DNA from: Blastocladiella emersonii ATCC 22665
Lineage: Eukaryota > Blastocladiomycota > Blastocladiomycetes > Blastocladiales > Blastocladiaceae
NCBI GenBank assembly: GCA_025594325.1
Contig: JANHCV010000010.1
Span: 806,001-870,000 of the forward strand
DNA length: 64,000 nucleotides
Direction of reading: 5' to 3'
The position numbers and the translations under genes were made by a program. The notes beneath the pieces are model-generated. The model was not told where the DNA came from and searched no databases. It saw only the letters and a list, made by a program, of their open reading frames with translations. Positions 31,871 through 41,350 of the stretch are shown piece after piece; position 1 is the stretch's first letter; every line of letters starts with the position of its first letter.

Positions 31871-32538
31871 CGAACGACATGTCAAGGCGGCGAGTGATAA
31901 GGGGGCGATGACGGACGGCACCGAGCCAATTCGACACATGGGTCAATCGGCAGCGGTGCCGTGCGTCGTAAGGGCGAAGAGTGTCGAGGGGAGGGGGAGG
32001 AAGTGGGGCGGATGAGTCGACGGAATACGCGCGCTCGCCGACTCAGCACGACGCGGATGCACCGCCGCGGCGGCGACGCACGTCTCCTTGGTTGGACCAA
32101 GCACGTCTCGGGGGTCGGTTCGTCGTCTTAGGCGAGCGTGGAGGCCGCGGACACGACTCGGACCCGGCGAGCGATGCTGCGAAGCCGGCCCCATGACGCG
32201 GGCGCCGCGGTGGCCGGCACGGTGTGGGCGACGTACGGGCGGGCCTGCGTGCGAGTCGCAAGAGCAGAGTGTGTCGATTGCATGGTGGTAAGTGGGGTCG
32301 GGCGGGGACTTGGCGGGTCGGCGGGAGCGGCAGCCATCCGCGCCCAACGCGCGCGCTGAAGAAGGATCGGCGGCGGACGAAAGCGTCACGTGGCATGACC
32401 TTCGCGTCCCTCGCCTCCCTCACCGCTCGACGCACCATGCAAATCTATCTTGCGAATCTATGCAACCGACCTGAAATGCCGAGCTCTACCTCTTGCTATG
32501 CCTGACGCTGTCAAATCTGTGTGTTTGCGCTCACACAG
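31871..32538. other. Intergenic, no feature seen
   Basis: About 670 nt of GC-rich sequence. Overlapping open frames on both strands are compositional and show no recognisable family. Its right end may once have held the missing 5' part of the transposase fragment that follows. Confidence 0.35.
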
Positions 32539-33967
32539 CCCCAATCTCGCCGTCGGAACTTGTCAAGTTCAAACTTCTCACGCTCTATGAGCTCCACTGC
32601 ACTCTGCTCCGCGGATCAGCGCCGAGTGACCGGTCGCTCGAGTACGCCGAACTGGCTCTCGGTTGGTTCAACCAGGCCGCTCGCCAAGTATGCGCGCGCC
32701 TCAACGACTCCACCGTGATCCACACGCTCAAGTACCACTGCCTGAGCGAGTACGTCGAGTTCATCAAGCGCTTCGGCCCCACCACGAACCTGTCGACCGA
32801 GGCGAGGGAGCGCGCGTACCAGTTCAACGCCAAGCTCGTGGTTAAGTTCACGAACCACACGGCGACCTCGACTGAACAGACGTTCTCGCGCATGGCCTCG
32901 TGCGTGGCCCTGCAGGCGATCGTGCGCGCGCGCTTGTGAGGGAGTGTGACCCCGCGGTACAGAATCGCTGGCTCTCGCGCGCCGTGGAGCATCACTAACG
33001 CTCGCGTCGTCACTCTCGCATCACAGGAATACGAGGGCATGGACGAGGTCTTCAACAACCTGGCCGAAGTGCGCCTGAGCACGCTCAAGGCGACGACGTT
33101 TGACCTCAGCAAGTTTGGTCCCGGGCGCGAGGTGCACTTCTGCTTCGGCACGACCGCGGAGTTGAGCGTCACCCAGCTCTCGACCTCGATTCCGTTCCTC
33201 GCCCAGATCCTCCACGGCTACCTGGCCGAGGATTCCGGACTCTCGGCGCAGCGCGCGGCCGACGACCCGCTGCTGGGTCCTGACGACGGCAAGGTACCCG
33301 CGTGCACGCGATCTGCATCAAATTGACGAGGAACTGACGCTTCCCGGCTCGCGATGCGTGTAGTTCCTCATGTCCAAGGCAATCTCGTTCGAGGCCTTCT
33401 CGCTCGGCGGGTTCCGCAACGAGCAGATCACGGGAACGTGCGAGTTCCCGACTCGCGGCAAATCGCACGCGGACTGGGTCATGGTACGCTGCTTGCTGAG
33501 CTCACACCCAAATCGTTCGGTCGCTAACATCTGCTATATCTCGCGTTCGGTAGTATCGCACGTCGGACAAGAAGGACCGCGTCGGGAAGCTAGCCGCCGC
33601 GCTGCACTTCACGCACAACGGCACTGAGCACGACATGGCCATTGTCGAACAGTTCCGCGTCCAGAACGACGCGCCGGGCAGCACCGTAACGTGCAAGGAC
33701 TTTCCCGTGCAGGCGCTCGCCCTGCATCCCGCGGAACCGGGTATAGGCCTCGGTCGGTACCACGCCGTGAGCGTGACGGACTTCCAGACGTTCGTCCACG
33801 TCGTGCCCAACTCCGATTGGCCCGCGGCGCCTACGCGCGCGGGCGCAGCCAACGCCCTGCTCAACAGCGAGTACAGGGAGTGGCTGCTCAATCCGTTCGA
33901 CTGCGCGGGGTCGGCCGCGCTCATGGCGTACCTGTGGGAGCGCGACCTGCTCGAGGTGGTTGTGTAG
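32539..33967 (+). pseudogene. C-terminal part of a KDZ/Plavaka-type transposase
   Basis: Four blocks join cleanly: from the acceptor at 32538, 32539-32921, 33027-33293, 33364-33483 and 33554-33967, total about 394 residues. The first block has the hallmark order of the KDZ (Plavaka/Zisupton-related) transposase C-terminal domain: IHTLKYHCLSEYVEFIKRFG, then NLSTEARERAYQFNAK and KFTNHTATSTEQ, comparable to the K-H-L-HY...G...N.NTE..ER.H...AK...TNH..Q pattern of fungal elements. The last block resembles the C-terminal region of the same proteins (YRTSDKKDRVGKLAAALHF ... AIVEQFRVQN). The N-terminal half with the first catalytic residues is missing and no inverted repeats were found, so it is a truncated copy. 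Intron splicing inside it looks normal. Confidence 0.55.
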
Positions 33968-34254
33968 GGTACCCGTTGGGTCCCGCGGCGGCGCCCAGCG
34001 GGCGTCGCTGGTCGAAATACATGACCTCGCTCTCTCAGCTGCCGCGGCGGTGACCTTGCGCGCGTTTCGCGCTCGCGAGCAAGGCGGGCTCACAGGTAGA
34101 ACACGAATTACAGCGGGAAATCTCCTTCCGCCGCGTCACCGTCTCTAGTAGTCGCTCATAAACAAGTTGCATCAAGTTGGAGAAGAGTAGGATTCATGGT
34201 TCGTGGTCGGGGTATACGTGGCGGAGAGCCGGGACTCTCGCGTCGCAGTCCACG

Positions 34255-34784
34255 TCAGTGCCAACCCGGCTGCCTGAGCGTCACTCGCTCTCTAGAGATC
34301 TCCACTTTGTCGACCTCGGCACAGATTATCTTATGGACCAGGTAGTCGATCATTTGGTCGCCGCGGGTGGGCACACACGGTCGCGAACGTTCGTACATCT
34401 CAAGTGCGGGAATCAATCGTTCGTCGTAACCTGGGCCAGGGGAGACTGGCCTCGGAATGTGAAGTCTCCAAAACTCGAGTACCTCGTCAAATTCGCCTTC
34501 GGGCGCAGAGTGAAGTGACTCGAGGTCGATTTTGGGCTCGAAGCCAAAGGCTCGGCGGAGCTTTAGCAGCTGAATGTTACCTTGGCGTGTTGCGTGACTA
34601 AAGTCCGCGCGGTCGCAATGCTCGAGTACCGCACGCGTCACGTTTGGCACACGCGCGCGGGGCAGGACGCGAAGGTACTGCGCCATGCCGCGCAGGTCGT
34701 CCGGGGCGTGATGTCGAACCGCGCGGACCAAGATCGCCTCAAGGATTTCACCGATATTTTTAGCTTAGGTTACAGCAAGTTCAT
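34255..34784 (-). pseudogene. F-box-like/LRR family fragment D (5' part, broken)
   Basis: Starting at 34784 the reading is MNLL, then TAA, and a frame change leads to NIGEILEAILVRAVRHH, which matches GDIIEAVLVRAVKLH of copy C. From there it follows copy C closely (DDLRGMAQYLRVLPRARVPN, VTRAVLEHC, EFDEVLEFWRLHI) to EVDKVEISRERVTL, about residue 175, where similarity ends at about 34285. Beyond the break lies GTCGCAGTCCACGTCAGTGC (34242-34261), which is the promoter sequence of copy C (30145-30164), not LRR coding sequence. So a deletion fused the 5' part of one copy to the promoter of another. Confidence 0.65.
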
Positions 34785-37173
34785 GGTTCATTCGATGCAT
34801 GAGTGGGGTGTACGAGGGAGGAAGCGCGGAGGTGGGTGGGAAGCAGGGTGGGAAGTCGAACACGATGCGACGCCGCGCGTTTTTCTCCTGCTCGGCCGTG
34901 ACCCCGCACGGCTGTGACCTGCGCGTCGACACGCTCACGTTCCAAATTCCGGCTCGAGCCCCGTACTCATGTTTGCAGGGCTAGTGCGGCGGGTGGCCCT
35001 GAGGAACGACCAGTTGCGGGTGTAGCAACGGAAGCACTAGCCCAACGCGCGGCGATCGACCGCGAGGCACCTGAACTCGGCGCTGCGCAGCTCCGTGCTC
35101 GCGGGTGATGATGGCCTTTGCGGCGATCGACAAGACCATGAAGACCAAGTGCCCGCTCGTTGCGGACTGTGTGTCAGAATTTGACCTCTACGGCGCGCTC
35201 GTCGTGAAGCGTGAACAAGGCCATGGCGTACAGAGGCGCGGCCTCGACCTCGTCGGCGGCGGCCACGGTGGATGCCTTGGTTGTGCATCGCACCATCGTC
35301 GACGTGCTCGATCCGACCGTCGCGGACGTTGTATTCAGTCGACTTGGCGCAAGAACACGTCGAGGCCCTCGCGGATCCACTGAGCGAAGCAAGTGGCCGA
35401 GCGCTTGATCTCAAAAGCGAGACGGGGAACTTAGCGCGTGAGTCGGCCGTCCTGTCGGCGAGCACGAGGCGCGCGGCAGCATCTTGGCCCGCCGCAGCGA
35501 GCGTGGCCTCGACGCCGGCCTTTGCGCTCGCGCAGCGCGTTGTTCGCGATGGTGAGCAGCGCCGAGTCGCAGTACAGCTTGTGGCCATCGACCAGCGCGT
35601 GCTCATGGTTGAAAGTTGACGGCACGGTCGGTCGCGGCTCCAACTCCGCGAGGACGTTGATAAAACTCAGTCGCGCACGTCGAGATCTTGCTGAAGCGTT
35701 CAGAGATTGATGGCATCGTCACCGTGTGGTCGCGCCTCATGACGATCGCGTCGAGCGGCATGAGCGTGTTGTGTTGGTCAAGCTCGGGTCAGACATGAGT
35801 ACGGCATGGTTCAACCACGAGGGCCACAGTCATGGACGAGGCGCAGCGACGAACGGCGGCATACAACAACCAGTCGAGGTTCCATTACGCGCTGTAAGCT
35901 GATCGCTGATGTGAGTAGCGAATAGATGCTTCGCGACCCACGCATACAGCCCGATCTCGAGCCATGTTGTTGTTTGATGCGCAGGAACACGTTGCAGACG
36001 AGGCTGATACTCAGAGAGCGAGCGTGAGTGTGACGGCGGCCGCGGACGCGAAGACGCATCGTGCGTCCGTCCGCCGGGAGCCCGACGTGATCAGCGTGAC
36101 CCCACCGCTAATTGAGATCAGCGCGGACCCTGATCCGATCCCGATCGACCATGGCCTTCTCCGTCACGAGTCCGTGGCCACGGCCGGCCAAGCTCAGTGC
36201 GACGTCGCGCGGTACACATGAGATCGGCGCGAGGAAGCCTCACCAGTGGTGCATGTCGCCGCTGGTTTGCGGCTGCTTCACAAATCCGATGACAAGCAAC
36301 GCGATTGAACATATCGGCGGCACCGCGACCACATTTGCTGACTGGAGCCCGGCTGCGTTCATTGCACGACTCGCCCGCCACGAGCCGCCCCGAGACGCGG
36401 CGAGCGTGCGATCGTCCCCAGAGCGGATGCGAGCCCCCGCTCGCGCACCTCAGGTGACCTATCCCTCCGCGGACTGGATCTGCGTTCAAAAGGGGTCGGC
36501 CACGGGTCGCTCGGTCACCAGCTGAGCCGCTCGGTCGCGAGATTCCCCGCACCCCGCTTTCAGGACACAACCAACCACGAACTGCTCTCTGTTTCGGCCG
36601 AGCCGCAGCGCCTGTGCTCGCTGCGCACACCGCGATGGATCTAGCGCCGCCGCGGCCGTCGGATAGGCCTGCCCCGCGCACAAGGTCCACGCACCAGGAC
36701 GAACCTGCGCCCCTGCAACCCGTTGAGGCAAGCTAGAGGTCCAGCCAAGTCCGCGTTCTGGAGCATCCGAGTCCCACGCTGCGCGCGCGCGCGTGCGAGG
36801 TCCAGTTCAGGGGACGACCCCTTGCGCGCGCGGGTGGACTGCGTGGGCCGCGGCTGCGATGCGGGAAACCCACGCGGGACCGCCTGGCTCCCCCGCGCGC
36901 GCCGGAGCGGCCGGAGCGGTCGGCACGGGGCGCAGGCGTAGTCGGCCGTTTCACGCGCGACGCGGCGCCGATGCTCATCGATCGGGCCTCGGAACCGAGG
37001 GTCGAGACCCCCGAGTCGGCGGGCGGGTCGGCGTCGACCACCACGAGCAAACACACGCCTCACGCAACACACACACGCAAAAAAATCAAGAGGAGAGAGT
37101 ACAGGTATTGAAGACGGAAAAATGAATCAAGTAAAAAAAATTGCGACCACGACCACGACCACGGCTCCGCTCG
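34785..37173. other. Gene-poor stretch with one coding relic
   Basis: About 2.4 kb. Apart from the relic at 35040-35700 no feature is supported. Many overlapping open frames are due to GC-rich composition. The right end (37060-37140) has A-rich sequence that probably belongs to the 3' UTR of the following minus-strand gene. Confidence 0.4.
35040..35700 (-). pseudogene. Unidentified coding relic
   Basis: A protein-like block on the minus strand (ALVDGHKLYCDSALLTIANN, ALRERK at about 35545-35625) is followed in another frame by GVEATLAAAGQDAAARLVLA. Amino-acid composition is that of a folded protein rather than of an antisense frame, but the block is short and interrupted. Family unknown. Confidence 0.25.
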
Positions 37174-40100
37174 CTACTCCCGCGGCGGCGGGTATCCTCC
37201 GTAACCGTGCGAGGGCGGCGGTCCGTGCTGCTGGTGATGGTGGTACGCCGCCATCGCCGCCGGATCGGCCCCGTCAGCAGCACCGCCCGCCGCAGCGGCA
37301 GCCGCCGCGGCCACGGCCATGTTGCGCGCGAGCGTGCGCCCGCGGAACTGCCGCGCCGAGTAGCGCGTGCGGATCCGCGTCGGCCGCTGCTGCTGCTGCT
37401 GCTGCTGCGGTTGCTGCTCCTGCTGCTGCGCGCTGGCGGCGGAGCTGGACACGGCGACGCCGCCCTCGGGCGCCGGTGCAGCCGCGCCGCTGCCGTCCTC
37501 GCCCTGCTGCTGCTGGTGGTCGCCGCGCTGCCCTTCGGCGCTGTCGCTGCCGGCCGACTCTTCATGATCATCGCTCGATCCCTCGCCGGCGGCGGCGCCG
37601 GCATCGAACCGCGGCGGCGCGTGCGGGTGCGGGTACTGCTGCGCGTGCGGGTGCGGGTGGCGCGGGAACAGCGGCGACGTGGTGGGCTGCTGCTGCTGCG
37701 GGTACCGCGGGTCGTCGCCAGCGGGGCCGCCGGGGTACTCGTCGTAGTACCCGGGCTCCGACGCCGGCGGCGGCGGCGGGTAGCCGTGGTGGTGGTACTG
37801 CGGCGCGTGCGGGTGCCCGTGCGGGTACCCGGGGTGCGGCGGCGGCGGCGGCGGCGCGTAGTGCGGGTGCGGGTGCGAGTGCGGCGGCGGCGGGTGGCCG
37901 CCACGCGCGGCGCTGGCGGGGCCGGACCACCCAGGATGCGGCGCGTGCTGCTGCTGGTGCTGCTGCTGTTGCGGGTGCGCGGGCGCGGGCGCGGGCGCGG
38001 GGACGGGCACGGCGTTCGGGGCAGTGGGCGCAGGCGGTCTTGATGGCGCCGAAGCTGCTGCCACCGCGGCCGCGGCCGCGGCCGACGCGTTTCCGCCACG
38101 GCCACCACGGCCTCGAGCTGCCGCGCCGCGACCCGATGCGGCGGCACCACGGCGCGCGTTACCGCGACGACGCGCCGGGGGCTCGTCGTCCTCATCGTCC
38201 TCATCGTCCTCATCCTCGTCGTCGTCCTCCTCGTCCTCGTCAAACGACGAGTCGCGGCCGCCGCGCGCGTGGTCGGCGGGGTTGGGCGGGATGCCCGCGG
38301 CGCTGCCGGTGAGGCCGGAGCCGCCGGGGTTCCCGTAGCGCGCGGCGGCGACGGCGGCCTGGGCGGCGGCGACCGAGAAGTCGGCCGTGTTGGGGTCGTA
38401 GGTGCCATAGCACGCGCAGTTGGTGCACAGGCTGACGCACACGGACCGCGGGATGCCGCAGCGCGACCGGCGGATCTGGTACTCGACGCCGAGCTGATTT
38501 GCGAGGAGTCAGCGAGATGGTCGCGAGCGAAGATGCGGAGAAGAGAGCGCGTACCGAGCGGATCGTCTGCTTGAGCGACAGGTGCTGGATCAGGTTCTGG
38601 TCCATGGGCCGGTACACGATGTGCTTGGACCGCACGATCTCGACCCAGTCCTACACATCGCGAGCGCACGGAAAGGTGAGCCCGCGATCTCGTAAAGAGC
38701 AACCAAACAAGCCGTACCTCGGACGGCACAATCATCTGGGTGCTGCCCTTCCACGAGAGACACCGGTCGCCGGGCCGCGTCGGGTCGATGGTGAGGTTGG
38801 ACCGGAGCCGGTTCCACTTCTTGCGCGGGAGCTGCGCCGCCTTGTGGGCCGTGGCGAGCTGCTCGGCCGTCACGTTCGAGTAGATCTGGAGCGGCACGGG
38901 CAGCCGCTCGGTCAGCGACATGGCCGCGGGCGGCGGCGGCGGGACGAGGAGCTCGGGCGGCACGCGGCTGTTGCTGTTGCCGTTGTTGTTGCTGCTGCGC
39001 GACGTCGGGGCCGCAGGCGCGGCGGCCGTGGTCGCGGGCGTCGCGGTGCCGCTGCTCCCGGCACTACCAGCAGCGCCGGCAGTGGTGGTGGCCACCGCGT
39101 TGCCGCCCGGGTCGAGCATGCTCGACGGCGTGCGCAGCGACGTGATGATGGCCGCGACCATGAGCGCGTACGTGGCGCGCGTGAAGACAAAGTACTTGCG
39201 CGGCTACAGCGACGACGTGCGAACGAGATCAGTGCTCGTTCGAGCCAGGACGCGTCGCGAAAAACACGTACCACGCGGCGCTTGTGGCCGGGCAATGGGC
39301 CGATCCCGGGCATCTCGTCGGGCATCGGCGGTGGCGCGAGCGCGAGGGTCGGCGGCGGGACGACGGCAGCCGCGGGCGGAGGTGGTGGAGGCGGCGGCGG
39401 CGGCGGTGACACAAAGACAGGTGCAGGCGCCGGCCGCGCGAGCGGGAGGACGGGTGCGGGCGGGAGCGTCGCGGGCGGCTGCTGCGGGTGTGCGCCGGGC
39501 GGCGGCGACATGTGTCGGATGGGCTGGAGCGGGCGGTTCCGGGGCGGCAGCGTGGTGACGATGCGGCCCGCCATGACGTTGACGGCGGCGATGGTGCGGC
39601 TCATCGGGTGCGCGTTGAGCCAGGCCGTGCGGAGGTCGCTCTGCGCCGGGTCGCCGGTCGGCATCATCGAGCCGTCGGGCGCAGGACCGCCGGCGCCGGT
39701 CGCCGACTCGCTGCCGCCCGTCATGGACACGTCACCGTCGGGCGAGTGCGCGGCGGGCGCAACGCCGCCGTCAGCACTGTCACGGTCGAGGGCCGTGTCG
39801 CCGGGCGGCATCGGCCGGCGCGCAGGATCAAAGTCGGGGTGGTGCGGGTGGTGGTACGGCGGCCACGTCGGCGACACGAATCCGTCGGGTCCGTGCGGCG
39901 GCGGCGGCCACGCGTCGGCGGGATCGGCGCCGTACGACCGCGGTGCGTGCGGGGGCGGGGGCGGTGGGCCGCCGTACGGCGGCGGGTAGTCGCCGGGATA
40001 CCCGGAGTAACCGCGTCGCGCGGGATCGACGCGGCGCCAGTCGTCGTACCCACCGTGCGGCGGTGGCGGGGGCATCGCGTGCGGGTGCGGCGGCGGGAGC

Positions 40101-41350
40101 CCGTCGCGGTAGTAGTGGTGGTGCGACGGCGGCGGGTACGGCGCGCCGCGCGGAGGCGGCGGGTAGTCGGGGTCGTAAGGGTGCGGGTACGGGTACGCGG
40201 TACTGCTGCTGCCGGGGTGGTGATGGTGGTGATGGTGCTGCTGCTGGGCGAGCGGGTGCATTGGCGGCGGGTACTTGCGCGCAGCGGCCGCAGCCGCGGC
40301 GCCCGGAGGCGGGAACCCGGCGACCGCGACGTCGCGCTCGTGGCCGGCGGGCGACGCGTCGGCCGAGGGCGGGCCCGACGGCGCCTGGCTCGGCGGGTTC
40401 GAGGGCGGCGCGTCGGGCTGCTGCTGCTGCTGCTGCGCGGGATCCGTGGCCGACTTTGGGCCGCCGCCGTCGGCCGCGCCGGGCCGCGACGAGACCGACG
40501 GAGGACCGGGCGGCGGGTACCCGTACGGCGAGGCCGCGTACGGATCGACGGGCGGCGGCGGGTTACGCGCATGGCGCGCCGCAGGACGGCCGAGACGCGG
40601 CGATCCGTGGGCCGTCGGGTACGGCTCGTCGCGGCGGAGGCGGGCGCCGGGCATGCGCATGGCGGGGCTGTGGCCGTGGCCGTGCGCAGTGCCGCGGTAG
40701 ACGGGCGGGTAGCCGGCGGGTGGGCCGAACGCGTCGCGCGGCGGCGGTGGCAGCGGCGGCGGGTAGTGGGGCGGTGCGGCGGCCGCGTGCGGGTGCGGGG
40801 GAGGGAGATGGTGCGGAGGAGGAGGAGGGCCGAGGGTCGGGTCAGAGTACGGGTAGTGGGGCGAGTAGGGCGGGTGTGGGTGGTCGTCGTGCGGGTGGCG
40901 GTAGGCAGCGGGCGCGGCCGCGGCGCGCGGGTGCTGCGAGGGCGGCGGCAGGTGGTGCGGGTGCGGGTACGCGTCGTGCGGCGACGGCTGGTGGTGATGC
41001 GGGTAGTGATGCGGGTGCGACGGGTACGGTGCAGGCAGTGGAGGGGCGCCAGGTCGGGTGTCCTCGGCCATGGGCCAGTCGGCGCCGTAGTGGGACCCCG
41101 GCTGCTGCTGATGTTGCGGGTGCGAGTGCTGGTGTTGCTGATGTTGCGCGTGCGGCGGAGGGCCCGATCGGACGGACTGCTTGTGCAGCGACGACGCCGA
41201 CGGGTCGCGCGGCGAGGCGCCGTCGTGGTCGGGCGCGCTCGCGCTCGCGGCCGCGGCGGCAGCAGCAGCAGCCGAGTCGCGCTGGTCGCGGTCGCGATCC
41301 CGCTGCTGCATCGCGGGCGAGTCGCGCGGGTCGTGGCCGGCGGGAGACAT
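37174..41350 (-). CDS. Large Pro/His/Ala-rich protein with a conserved Cys-containing core and RGG box; family unknown
   Basis: Four exons, all joined in phase 0 (41350-39272, 39203-38718, 38650-38555, 38493-37174), encode 1,326 residues. Residues 1-690 are low complexity: Pro, His, Tyr, Gly and Gln runs (for example HHHHHHHPGSSS). A conserved-looking core spans the splice sites, about residues 690-930: KYFVFTRATYALMVAAIITS, KKWNRLRSNLTIDPTRPGDR, CLSWKGSTQMIVPSEDWVE, IVRSKHIVYRPMDQNLIQHL and the cysteine cluster RCGIPRSVCVSLCTNCACYG. An acidic run (residues about 950-975), RG/RGG repeats and a Gln/His-rich tail follow. The order fits a nuclear or RNA-binding regulator, but I recognise no family. 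The start at 41350 is the first Met of the low-complexity frame; upstream spliced exons are possible (see 42552-42638). Confidence 0.7.

Noticed and set aside
36118-37072. Overlapping plus- and minus-strand frames of 107-190 codons
   Set aside because: Pure compositional frames rich in Arg/Pro/Ala; no domain, no splice logic.
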